Positions 55,508-64,000 of a stretch of 64,000 nt of DNA are shown in pieces. The notes under the pieces were generated by a model. The model made no database searches. It was not told the DNA's origin and saw only the letters and a program-made list of their open reading frames with translations. The position numbers were made by a program, and so were the translations under genes. The stretch comes from Diplonema japonicum (lineage: Eukaryota > Euglenozoa > Diplonemea > Diplonemida > Diplonemidae), in the NCBI GenBank assembly GCA_964019335.1, contig OZ025653.1, positions 813,311 to 877,310 of the forward strand, in the 5' to 3' direction. Positions within the stretch are counted from its first letter, which is position 1; each line of letters begins with the position of its first letter.

Positions 55508-56021
55508 CCAACCGTGAGATATAATCCCCTTTATAAATTATATTATAAACTAAACTTTACTTATATACTTTTCTCTCAAATTATCCTGAGTTTGAAGCTG
55601 TACTGTTATACGACTTCAGACAGCAATTGTTTCTAACTCAATCTCTCGACTCTGGCTTCACTCCTATCCTTTCTTTTCACCTCCCTCCCCAGTGTCTTCC
55701 CTTATTTTCCATTACCAGGCCCCTGACCCCCGCCCCCAGTGTTATTCAAATTTTTCACTCACCTTTCATATAGAAAGAAAAAAGAAAAAAAAAAAGAAAA
55801 AAAAGAAGGACAGATGATTCAAGCTTCGGTGTACACGATCGAGCTTGATTTGAATTCCTTTATTTTTGAGAAAAAAAAAGAAAAAAAAAAAAGAAGAATA
55901 TATAAAAAAAAAAAAAAAAAAAAAACTGTAGAACGAAACTTAATTGAATTGAATTTATTGGCTCCCGAAAGCCCAACAAGTCCAGCAGACGGTGGAGTTT
56001 CACAGTCAGCTGGTTAATTTT
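55508..56021 (+). other. A-rich 3' region of element 1 and short spacer
   Basis: Pyrimidine-rich and AT-rich sequence is followed by GAAAAA-type runs (55766-55812, 55870-55925). Positions 55927-56021 are a 95-bp spacer that resembles neither element. No gene is visible. Confidence 0.5.
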
Positions 56022-56365
56022 TCACAATTGAAACTCCTCCAAAGTTCTTAAAATCTGGGAGGTCGTCTCTTGTTGCTAGAGGCGGCTAATGCCTCGAGAC
56101 CCAGGTGCTGCCTGGTGGGTGGGATCGGTTTTATTTTATTATGAAAAGAGCGTGGTGAGGGGGTCCAAGTAATTTACAACAGGGAGCAGCGGACCAGGAC
56201 CCCTCGACCAATGGCTCAGTAACAGAGACTGCTTTTCACGAATCACTTTCAAACACCTCTCTTGGTTTGAAGTGATGTCCCTTTCCCTTTCCCTTGAATG
56301 GTTTTCTCTACTCCCCTTCGATCCTCCCGCCTGGTAGTGGAATATTTATTATTATTATTATTATT
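56022..56365 (+). repeat. LINE 5' leader, copy 2
   Basis: It nearly matches 52969-53296, with small insertions of 4-5 bases. Potential hairpins conserved in both copies: GTCTC (56065-56069) with GAGAC (56096-56100) enclosing GAGGC/GCCTC, and CCAGG/CCTGG at 56101-56115. The ATT repeat at 56341-56370 is longer here. Confidence 0.9.
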
Positions 56366-56532
56366 ATTATTTTGGAAAAAAAATTGCCGCCGAAGCCGCA
56401 CACATAGCTGACGCCACACACCCCCTCGAAGCCGCACGCACTGCGGCCGACGTCGAACTCGCGGGAATCGCTGCTGATTTGGAAGCTGCACGCGAGTCGG
56501 CCGACGTGGTAGCTGCAGAAATAGCAGCTAAG

Positions 56533-56970
56533 ATGAAGGCTGCGCAGGAGGTGGCTGATGCTGCTGTTGTCAAAATGGCAGCCGAGACGGAAGCTGCACG
56601 CGTGGCTGGTGTGGAGGCTGCTCGCAGAGCAGTCGAGGCAGAGGAGAAGGCTCTGCGCGAGCGGTCTACTGCACGACTTGCGGCAGAGGAGAAGGAGGCT
56701 GCGCGTGCTGCGGCCGAGATGAAAGCAGCCGAGGAGAAGAAGGCTACAGCCGCAGCCGCTGCAGCCGAGAAGAAGAAAGCCGCAGCCGCCGCCGCCGCCG
56801 AGAAGAAGGCCGACGCCGAGAAGAAAGCAGCAGCCGCCGCCGCCGCCGAGAAGAAGGCCGCAGCCGCCGCCGCCGCCGAGGAGAAGGCCGCCGCCGAGAA
56901 GAAAGCCGCAGCCGCCGCCGCCGCCGCCGAGAAGAAGGCCGCTGCCGACGCCGCCAGGAAGAAAGCTGCA

Positions 56971-57001
<31 letters not shown>

Positions 57002-58938
57002 AGAAGGAGACCGCAGCCGCAGCCGCCGCCGCCGAGGAGAAGAAGAAGGTCGCAGCCACCGCCGCCGCCGAAAAGGAAGCCGCCGCAGCCGCTGCCAAAA
57101 AGGAGGAAGCTTTGAGGTTGGCGGCCGCCAAGAAGGCAGATGCCCAGAAGGTCGAGGACGAAGCAGTCGCGAACGCTTCCGCCAACGCGTCAACAGACCA
57201 AGGCACGCTCCTCCTCAGCTCAGACTCTGACACCAGCTCTGGCCCTGAGGAGATGGAGGACGACCCTGCCCCTGCCCCTTCCACAACCCCGCGATGGGAC
57301 CTGGTGCCAGACACATGGGACGCCCCGATCTACACTAACGTGTCCCCCCCGACGGAAACATCCCGCGCTGTCATTGCGCTCGACGATCCCTCCGGAATGG
57401 GGGTCGTGTGCTCCGCGTTACCTACGGCATCCATCACCTTTGTCCTTATGACAGAGGTCCCCGGTGTCACCACCCCCAGCGAGATTGTCATGGTCTCTGG
57501 GTCGCGCGCAGTGAACAGGAGGGTCCACGTCTCCACGTTCGGGCTGGACCCCCCCACCTACACCCCGCCTTCCACCTTCAACAGCGGATCGGAGGTCGTC
57601 TACGTCTGTGTCAGTGCAGACAGCCTGAAGGAGGCGAAGGCCAGGGTCCTGGAGCTCGCCAAGGCTCAGGGCGCGGTGGTGGAGGATCGTGCGGTCTTCC
57701 GCCCAAGGAAGTTCGGTGAGGAGGAACCGCGGGCGAGGCACTGGACCCACGAGGTGGGGCTGCGCCTGCAAGCAGCACACGTCCACGCCGTCCTGCGCCG
57801 GTCCGGGGACGGGTGCATGATCCGGACGACGGAGAGACGCGGGGGGTACGCTTATGTACCCATCGTGGCGGAAGGGAGGGCGGATGCCTTTCGGATTGCG
57901 GGGACGCTGGGTGGGTTGTCTCTCGGGGTGGCGCACCGTAAGGGATGGACTGTGCGGTGCCTACCGGAGACGGAACAGCGGCTCCGGGAAACCCTCGCAA
58001 AACTGCGTACGAAGCGCAAGTTTTTGCTCACCGGGGCCCCGCCGTCCATCACCAGGGCGGCCTTCGATGAAATGATGGACCACATCGGCTGGAAACCATC
58101 CTCCGTCCTGCGGCGCACGCAGACGATGTTCCAGGGCACGAGGCAACTCGTGTTCTTCATCGTCGTCGACAGCCCGCCCCCGAAGTCCAGGACGTGGCTC
58201 CTTGGGGGGCGCCTTGTCTGCCTCCGTGATGCGGACGACCACCCGACCGTCAAGCCACCCCCTCTCATCAACAGGACGACACCTGCATCTGCACCTGCGC
58301 TTGCAACGTCCTCGACCCCGGCACCCACATCTTCTCATGTACCTGCACCTGCGCCTACACCTGTACCTGACCCGGCACCTGTATCGGCGTCGACACCCTC
58401 GGGGACTGACCCTGCGGTGAAAGCAACTGGGCTTCCTCCCACCAGCCCGTGGGCGTCCATACCGAGCTCGGTGGCTCCCCCCCAGCTCGACACTGTGACG
58501 TCCCCTACACCGCCCCGCAACGTGTCTGGGGGAAACAAGGAGGGGGTCCCTTCCGGGTCGCCTGAGGTCGCCGCTCTCACTGAGCTCGTCGCCACGCTGA
58601 AGGAGTCGATCGTCGGGCTGCAGAGGACGATCGACTCTCAGCAGGAGATGATCTCCGATCTGCGGACGACGCTCCGCCTCCTCCTGCCGCAGGCGGCCAC
58701 GCTGACGACGGGAACGGCAGTGCCGCGGGACCCTACACCGGGGGCGACGACGACACACGACAGTGTCTGGAAAGGGAAGGGGAAGGGGAAGAAGGGGGCT
58801 CCTCCTCTCGCTACGACCTCTGAGGCTGCGGTGACGAACCTGGGTACGAGGGGGCGGGCCAGGTCGTTCGCGGAGACCAAAGATCTCTTCACCAATGGGG
58901 TCAAGGGGCGCTCTGCCTCCATGGGTCCATCCAATTGA
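56533..58938 (+). CDS. LINE ORF1 protein
   Basis: The first ATG in the frame is at 56533, giving 801 residues; the frame is open without ATG back to 56338. Residues 1-200 are an Ala/Lys/Glu-rich helix coded by GCC repeats. The middle region (about 260-560) has alternating beta and alpha segments that could be two RNA-binding folds, for example around RKFLLTGAPPSITRAAFDEM. A Pro/Ala-rich linker and a short coiled coil (LVATLKESIVGLQRTID) follow. No CCHC zinc knuckle is visible. ORF1 proteins of LINEs bind element RNA; the role here is inferred from position. The TGA stop at 58936-58938 is in the same frame as ORF2. Confidence 0.8.
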
Positions 58939-59079
58939 AGGGGCCCCGCAGAACAGGGGGAGCAGCAGATCTACGACCATGCTCCCTCTCCTAGTCTCCC
59001 TCGCATCCTCCCCAGGAGACTCCTACCTCTCTGTTTCTTCACCGACTTTTCTGCACTGATCCCCACCCTACTCGGGAGG

Positions 59080-62000
59080 ATGTCCGTCAGGGACCTGCTG
59101 GGGCTGCTTGGGCTGGTCGAAACAAACCCTGGCCCACCCAAGAAGCTGCCGCCCCCGTCGCCTAAGGGTCTCAAGGTTGTCTCGTGGAACTGCAACGGCC
59201 TCGTTGCGAAATGGACCGTCGTATCTCGCCATGCTGACTTCTTGTCGCTGGACATCATCATGATACAGGAGACGCACCTGAGGGAAGGGCACGACACGCC
59301 ACACCTGCCTGGGTACAGGTCATACAGGAGGGATCGGTTGACACCGGTGACTGACGGCACTGCGACGAGGGGTGGTGGTATTGTCACGTATGTCCGCGAC
59401 GATCTTGCCTCGGAGGAGGTTCCGCACGTACTCCCGGCTGGGGACTGTGTCACTGAGAGACTGGATGTGAGGATCTCCTGCGAGAAGCGTGAGCCGATCA
59501 CTCTCTCCAACGTTTACCTTACACCGGTAAGCGCGAGCAGAGGCACGAGGGACCCTGAGTACCTGCGGCCTGGCAGCCTTCCCATGGGGAAGAACACAGT
59601 CATAGCGGGTGACTTCAATGCTCATCACAGCTCCTGGGACGCCACGGTGACGACGCCGAACGAGAGGGGGAACGTGGTCAGGGACTGGCTGGACACCCAC
59701 GGGTACACCGTCTACAACGACCGCAACGAACCGACGAGGGACTCGTCACGACACGTTCTGGACCTGGTTGTGGGGCGCTGCGCGAAGCTTGAGCCGAAGA
59801 CGCTGGGCACGTGGGGCTCCGATCATAGTCCCGTATCCTTTCACCTGCCTCTTGAGGACGTCTACCGTTCGGAGCGCCCCTTCCCCACCTGGAATTTTAA
59901 AAAAGCCAGATGGGATGACTACACTGCTGCTGTTGCCCGCCTGCTTGCTGGTGTTGACACGGCGGCTCCGATTGACTCTGTCACGAAGGGGTTTACACAA
60001 GCCCTTTTGACTGCGGCGAACGACCACATTCCCCTCTGTGGGATGCGACGTGGCCCGACCCCCTGGTGGACTGCTGAGCTCGAGGACGCCTTCGAAGAGC
60101 GGAACACCCTGCGCGAACTCCTGCTTCAAGAGGCGGACGTGGTGGAGGAGTACAGGGCGAAGGTGAAGGAAGTCAACCGACTCCTTGACGAGACGAAGCG
60201 TGAGGCATGGGGAAGGATGGCGGCCGACCTCAGCCGGAGCAAGGACCTCGGGGCTGCGTTCAGAGCGGTGAAGAAGCTGGACGGCAGGCACCGAAAGACA
60301 CACCTTCCTGTACTCGAGGGAAGATTTGTGTCGGACAAGGCGAAAGCCGACCGGCTGGGGGCGCACTTCGCTAAGCTCTACGGCAGGCGTGGTGACGGGA
60401 ACTCGAAGGACGCCGCTCCTTCTGCAAGCAGACTCGGGTGTCAAGCGTTCACCGTGGACGACCTCACCCGCGGCCTGAGAAGGATGAAGACGCGCAGCGC
60501 GGCCGGGGAAGACGGAATCTTCTCGGAGATGCTCCTACACCTGAACACGGACTCTCTCGGTGTCCTCCTTCTACTCCTCAATCGCTCCTGGCTGATGGGT
60601 GTCGTCCCCGGTGCCTGGAAGAAGGGAGTGATCGTCCCGGTACCGAAACCTGGAAAAGATGCGACTCTCTTGGCTTCCTACCGGCCGATCTGCCTGACCA
60701 GCTGCCTCTGCAAGCTGCTGGAGAGGATGATCGAGGAGAGGCTCACGTTTCTTCTTGACGCGGACGGGACGGGAGTCGAGGGACTCCACGACAGCCAGGC
60801 TGGTTTCAGACGCGGCCGCTCCACGGAGGAGCAGGTGGCAACCCTCACTGAGTGCATGTCGAGGAACAAAGACGATCGACGTCTCTCGGCCGCTCTGCTG
60901 TTCGACTTCTCTTCTGCCTTCGACCTGGTGCCCCATGGTGCCCTGCTGGACAAGATGCGAGGGAAGGGTCTCCCCGAACCCTTCGTGGAGTGGACGCGGT
61001 CCTTTCTATGCGGCCGTACTGCTGCGGTCACGATTGGACGGTCGAGGGGGTCGACGACGAAGGTGCGACGGGGTGTCCCCCAGGGCTCTGTCTTGGGTCC
61101 CATCCTGTACACCATCTACGTCGACGAACTCGCCAGGAGACTGGAGGGACTGGCGGACGTCTCGGTGCTCTACGCCGACGACGTGGCGGTTGTGATCTCC
61201 TCTGGACAAGGGGACGTGGCTGGGCTGGAGCGGAAGGCGCAGGCAGTGGTGGATGCGGTTGAGGACTGGTGCAGGGAGCGTGACATGCTGCTGAGCACGT
61301 CCAAGACGCAGGCAGTCTGCGTCCCCCCCCAGAAACGTCTCGGGGTCTACTTCACTTCGTCACGAGTCCCCCTTCAGCCAGGTGCCTTCCAGAACCCGCT
61401 CTTCGGCCTGGGGGTGAACGCCGATGGCACGATCTCCGGGGACCAGGAGCTGGCGGGCCTTCAGGTTGTGGAGGCGGGTGGTGTGCGGATCCGCTGCGTG
61501 CGGGACATGCATGCAGCCGTGCGACGGCCCGACGTGGACTACGTTGCGGCCCGTCCCCTGCCTCTGTCTGAACACGCGAGGTACCTTGGGGTTACGGTGG
61601 ACTCTGGGCTCACGTTCGGTGAACACGCACAGGACATCCTACGGCGGGCCAGCAAAAGGCTGAGGGTGCTGAAGCTCTTGTCCGGCACGTCCTGGGGCAG
61701 CAAGAGGGACACTCTGCGGTCTCTCTACGTTACGTACATCCTCCCGCTGCTGCGCTACTGCATGGGGGTCTACTACAGCAGGCTCGATGATGTCGGGAGG
61801 AAGGACCTGGCTGGGCTTCACCAGGAGGCGGCGGTGCTGATCACGGGCTGCTGGAGTGGCTCCGGAGGGTACAAGCTCCTAGCTGAGGCAGGACTGCTTC
61901 CCCTCGAAAGAATGGCGGAGGGTGCTGCGGCGACGATGACGGCGAAGGCCTTCTGCTGGCAGTCTTCCCCGGTTCACAGGGAGACGGTCAAGCTGAAGCA

Positions 62001-63228
62001 GGCGAACAGGCTGGGGTGTGGGTGGCTGCGCTCTGGCTACCAAGCACTGCGTCGATGCGGGTTGGAACCAAAGGTGCACTTCGAGTACCTGTCGGCTACG
62101 CCCCTGGCGGCCCCGTGGCAGACAGGCATGGTCGACTTCAGGACTGACCTCCCCGGCGGGGTCACGCGATCGTCGCCAGACGCGGACAGGCGGAAGGCGG
62201 CCGAGGCTGCTCTTGCGGCTCTCCCCCCGGGCATCCATGCCTACACGGATGGCTCGGTTGTACAGGTCGGACAGAAGGCGAAAGGTGGCTCTGGGGTTTA
62301 TCTACAGCTGCCTCCCCCCCTGACCCCTGTGTCTGTGTGCCATGGCGTCAACGACTTCTGTTCATCTTTTCGGGCAGAGGGCATGGCTGTGAAAACGGCG
62401 CTGGATATGGTGGCTACCCTCCGAAAAACACACCCTTCGCTGGCGAAGTCCCCGCTGTCGATCTGCACCGACTCCCTCTCCCTCGTCGAGCAGCTGCGAG
62501 CTGGCCCAACGCGACAGAGGGAGAAGCTCGACCACCAGACGTGGAGCCGGCTGGTGACCGCGGCGCGCACGCAGGGGACACCGGTGGTCCTCCAGTTTGT
62601 GCCCTCCCACTGTGGGGTGGACGGGAACGAGAAGGCTGACGCTCTGGCCGGGGAGGGAACGAAGCGGAAGCAGGACAGGCCCTCCCTTGACTACCGATCA
62701 GTGAGGGCCCTGGTGCGACGGTGGGTGGTGCGGAGGTCCACGGAGCTCATAACATCCCTCGCCCACAACTACGCGGTGGCGACCGAGCTTCGGTCTGCGC
62801 ACTTCCCCCTTGGCTTCCCCAGACAAGCTGAAACGGTCATCTCGCGGCTGCGGATTGGTCACTCGGCTCTCTTCTTCGGCTTCCTGCAGACTGCTGGCCC
62901 GAACAGGAAGCACAAGGGTGTGCTCCGGTGCCCAGCCTGCCACGCAGCACCGATGTCCAGGGAGCATGTTGTCGGTGGGTGCCCTGTGATCGGGAGGGGG
63001 GCGATCGACACTCCTGCTGGTACTCCCTCCCTAGCGTTCTCCCTGTCGAGACGCGTGACCCAGATCTACGACCTCATTGTTGAGTCTGGCCTGCTCGCCT
63101 GGTCACGCTCCGGACTGTTCACCTCGCCATCATCCCTGGCGTCTACAGACGTCACTGCACCTTCAAACGTGCCGCCTCCTCCTCCGGTCTCTCTTGACGC
63201 CGGTCCCGCGGCCCCCGTGCTGCGCTAA
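59080..63228 (+). CDS. LINE ORF2: AP endonuclease, reverse transcriptase, RNase H
   Basis: 1382 residues from the ATG at 59080. A 2A-like motif VETNPGP (13-19) lies at the start. Residues about 28-235 are an APE-type endonuclease (VVSWNCNG, QETH, GDFNAHHSSWD, GSDHSPV). Residues about 470-760 are the reverse transcriptase (SYRPICLTS, AGFRRGRSTEEQ, FDFSSAFD, GVPQGSVLGP, YADD at 698-701). Residues about 1050-1190 are RNase H (YTDGS, FRAEGMAV, CTDSLS, NEKADALA). A CX2CX8HX4C finger (CPACHAAPMSREHVVGGC) lies near 1287. All catalytic motifs are present, so the element may be active. The frame upstream is open to the ORF1 stop. Confidence 0.95.
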   Translation: MSVRDLLGLLGLVETNPGPPKKLPPPSPKGLKVVSWNCNGLVAKWTVVSRHADFLSLDIIMIQETHLREGHDTPHLPGYRSYRRDRLTPVTDGTATRGGGIVTYVRDDLASEEVPHVLPAGDCVTERLDVRISCEKREPITLSNVYLTPVSASRGTRDPEYLRPGSLPMGKNTVIAGDFNAHHSSWDATVTTPNERGNVVRDWLDTHGYTVYNDRNEPTRDSSRHVLDLVVGRCAKLEPKTLGTWGSDHSPVSFHLPLEDVYRSERPFPTWNFKKARWDDYTAAVARLLAGVDTAAPIDSVTKGFTQALLTAANDHIPLCGMRRGPTPWWTAELEDAFEERNTLRELLLQEADVVEEYRAKVKEVNRLLDETKREAWGRMAADLSRSKDLGAAFRAVKKLDGRHRKTHLPVLEGRFVSDKAKADRLGAHFAKLYGRRGDGNSKDAAPSASRLGCQAFTVDDLTRGLRRMKTRSAAGEDGIFSEMLLHLNTDSLGVLLLLLNRSWLMGVVPGAWKKGVIVPVPKPGKDATLLASYRPICLTSCLCKLLERMIEERLTFLLDADGTGVEGLHDSQAGFRRGRSTEEQVATLTECMSRNKDDRRLSAALLFDFSSAFDLVPHGALLDKMRGKGLPEPFVEWTRSFLCGRTAAVTIGRSRGSTTKVRRGVPQGSVLGPILYTIYVDELARRLEGLADVSVLYADDVAVVISSGQGDVAGLERKAQAVVDAVEDWCRERDMLLSTSKTQAVCVPPQKRLGVYFTSSRVPLQPGAFQNPLFGLGVNADGTISGDQELAGLQVVEAGGVRIRCVRDMHAAVRRPDVDYVAARPLPLSEHARYLGVTVDSGLTFGEHAQDILRRASKRLRVLKLLSGTSWGSKRDTLRSLYVTYILPLLRYCMGVYYSRLDDVGRKDLAGLHQEAAVLITGCWSGSGGYKLLAEAGLLPLERMAEGAAATMTAKAFCWQSSPVHRETVKLKQANRLGCGWLRSGYQALRRCGLEPKVHFEYLSATPLAAPWQTGMVDFRTDLPGGVTRSSPDADRRKAAEAALAALPPGIHAYTDGSVVQVGQKAKGGSGVYLQLPPPLTPVSVCHGVNDFCSSFRAEGMAVKTALDMVATLRKTHPSLAKSPLSICTDSLSLVEQLRAGPTRQREKLDHQTWSRLVTAARTQGTPVVLQFVPSHCGVDGNEKADALAGEGTKRKQDRPSLDYRSVRALVRRWVVRRSTELITSLAHNYAVATELRSAHFPLGFPRQAETVISRLRIGHSALFFGFLQTAGPNRKHKGVLRCPACHAAPMSREHVVGGCPVIGRGAIDTPAGTPSLAFSLSRRVTQIYDLIVESGLLAWSRSGLFTSPSSLASTDVTAPSNVPPPPPVSLDAGPAAPVLR

Positions 63229-63683
63229 GGGATCGCCCCGTGTGTGTGTGTTAAATGGAATGTTGTGTTTCCCACTTTCCTTTCCCTTCCCTTCCTTTCC
63301 CTTCCCTTCCCTTCCTTTCCCTTCCTTCTCCTTCCTCTCACTGTTTCCCATTTCCCCTTTTATTTCACACTCACCAATGATACCTCCCTGGGGGGCTTTC
63401 CGCCGGAGGTTCCAGCCAAAGAAGGACATCCAGCTGGAAGGTAGGCCCCCGTTTTTCTCTCACTTGACTGAGGGAATAATGTAATTCAGCCCTCTTCGGC
63501 TGTCCCAAAGCAGAGCACGGGTTGGTGGGGGACCAGGGCTCCTCCTGCTTGCAGAAGCCTGGTCCTTTGCCCTCCCTATTTCCCCATGGTTTCCCTTCAC
63601 CTTTTTTTTCCCTTTTCTCAGGTGTTGCTCTCCATGGCGGCCCTGCATTGGTATTTTGAAAAAAAAAAAAAAAAAAAGCAACA
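63229..63683 (+). other. LINE 3' UTR, A tail and tRNA spacer
   Basis: The stretch has a CCTTTCCCTTCC-type pyrimidine repeat at 63281-63345, other noncoding sequence, the A tail and then GCAACA before the tRNA. No gene is seen. Confidence 0.7.
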
Positions 63684-63755
63684 TCCGCTATAGTACAGTG
63701 GTTAGTATACCTGGCTTTCACCCAGGCGACCCGGGTTCGAACCCCGGTGGCGGAA
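63684..63755 (+). tRNA. tRNA-Glu (anticodon UUC)
   Basis: A full cloverleaf of 72 nt: acceptor stem TCCGCTA with TGGCGGA plus discriminator A, an anticodon stem CCTGG/CCAGG around the loop CTTTCAC (anticodon TTC), and a T arm with GGTTCGAAC. There is no intron and CCA is not encoded. A T run right after position 63757 fits a Pol III terminator. A and B boxes are present (TAGTACAGTGG, GGTTCGAACC). Confidence 0.97.
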
Positions 63756-64000
63756 CTTTTTAAACCCCACGTGAAATAGTTAGAATTTTTATCCACTGAC
63801 CTCTGTTTTGCGTGACGGCGATCCAGGGGTGAATTTTCGAGTTGAGCAAATTTTCAGAATTCAGTGCGATAAGACATCAGTCTTGTGGTGACTGAGCTTT
63901 CAAGCTCAAGTGCATGATATGCGGCATCTGCATGTGTACCTTTCTGAAACTGAGTCTGGAGGAGTAGCACAAATGCTTCAGAAAGCTCGATCCTTGTGTG
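63756..64000. other. window end, no gene seen
   Basis: After the tRNA terminator the last 245 bp carry no recognisable feature. Confidence 0.5.

Larger units (their letters stand above)
52969..55926 (+). mobile_element. internally deleted non-LTR retrotransposon (element 1)
   Basis: The 5' leader (52969-53296) matches that of element 2 at about 95 percent by eye. It is followed by a fragment of ORF2 upstream of the RT core, then by the frame from the RT active-site region through RNase H to the stop at 55507. ORF1, the endonuclease and the RT fingers/palm are missing. The tail region contains several A-rich runs, ending at the 21-base A run near 55905-55925; its exact 3' end is unclear. Confidence 0.8.
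56022..63677 (+). mobile_element. near-intact non-LTR retrotransposon (element 2)
   Basis: It has a 5' leader with a possible structured RNA block, ORF1 (56533-58938), ORF2 (59080-63228), a pyrimidine-rich 3' UTR and a 19-base A tail at 63659-63677. Endonuclease-RT-RNase H order plus a C-terminal finger puts it near the I/Ingi/Jockey group. It is GC- and CpG-rich compared with neighbouring genes, which argues for a recent arrival. No target-site duplication was found by eye. Confidence 0.9.

Noticed and set aside
57961-58980. Arg-rich minus-strand frame of 339 codons
   Set aside because: It is antisense to the GC-rich LINE ORF1, where long frames are expected by composition.
56022-63677. Retrovirus or LTR element
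   Set aside because: There are no long terminal repeats, integrase or protease; an APE endonuclease and A tail identify a non-LTR element.

Overview
This is nuclear DNA of a flagellated protist. It carries spliceosomal introns, mostly 31-43 nt, with GTATG-type donors and (C)ACAG acceptors, and uses the standard genetic code. Its content includes cilium-associated families (a divergent dynein heavy chain, IQ, EF-hand and coiled-coil proteins), a membrane-anchored pseudo-calpain, a kinase-FYVE fusion and a LINE with a 2A-like motif. Genes lie in long same-strand runs with very short gaps. Together these traits suggest an intron-bearing euglenozoan-like lineage. That assignment is inference; no marker in the window proves it.

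Layout. Positions 1-1419 hold no gene but contain a perfect 78-bp palindrome and a foldback element. Positions 1420-9722 form a minus-strand block: a PHO80-like cyclin, a coiled-coil/EF-hand-like protein and a DDX5/Dbp2-type RNA helicase with three exons. Positions 9.75-16.64 kb form a gene-free divergent strand-switch region packed with duplicated and inverted repeats. Copies of these repeats differ mainly by C to T or G to A at CpG. Positions 16,669-52,845 form a plus-strand run of 16 genes: degenerate GTPase/EF-hand protein, MLO-like membrane protein with a B-box, two tandem ribosomal protein eL14 genes, IQ protein, coiled-coil protein, MFSD5-like transporter, dual-specificity phosphatase, TRAPPC6/Trs33, acylated pseudo-calpain, dynein-like heavy chain, 4-TM protein, AGC-like kinase with FYVE domain, small helical protein, WW/MIB-HERC2 protein and DUF676-type esterase. 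Gaps between neighbours are as small as 46 and 55 bp.

Positions 52.97-63.68 kb hold two non-LTR retrotransposons. The first is internally deleted. The second is nearly intact (ORF1, then endonuclease-RT-RNase H ORF2) and ends in a poly(A) run 6 bp upstream of a tRNA-Glu(UUC) gene. The two copies share an almost identical 5' leader although their proteins are far apart.

The strongest observations are these: (1) almost every gene start follows a 3' splice acceptor by 2-45 nt with too little room for a promoter, which points to polycistronic transcription resolved by spliced-leader trans-splicing; (2) the dynein-like protein has lost the AAA1 ATP site and carries a beta-rich segment where the microtubule-binding stalk should be; (3) the repeats decay by CpG mutation; (4) the LINE has ORF1 and ORF2 in one frame split by a single TGA, followed by a 2A-like motif. 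Gene models with introns were built by eye from splice motifs, reading frame and protein-family continuity and have no transcript support here.
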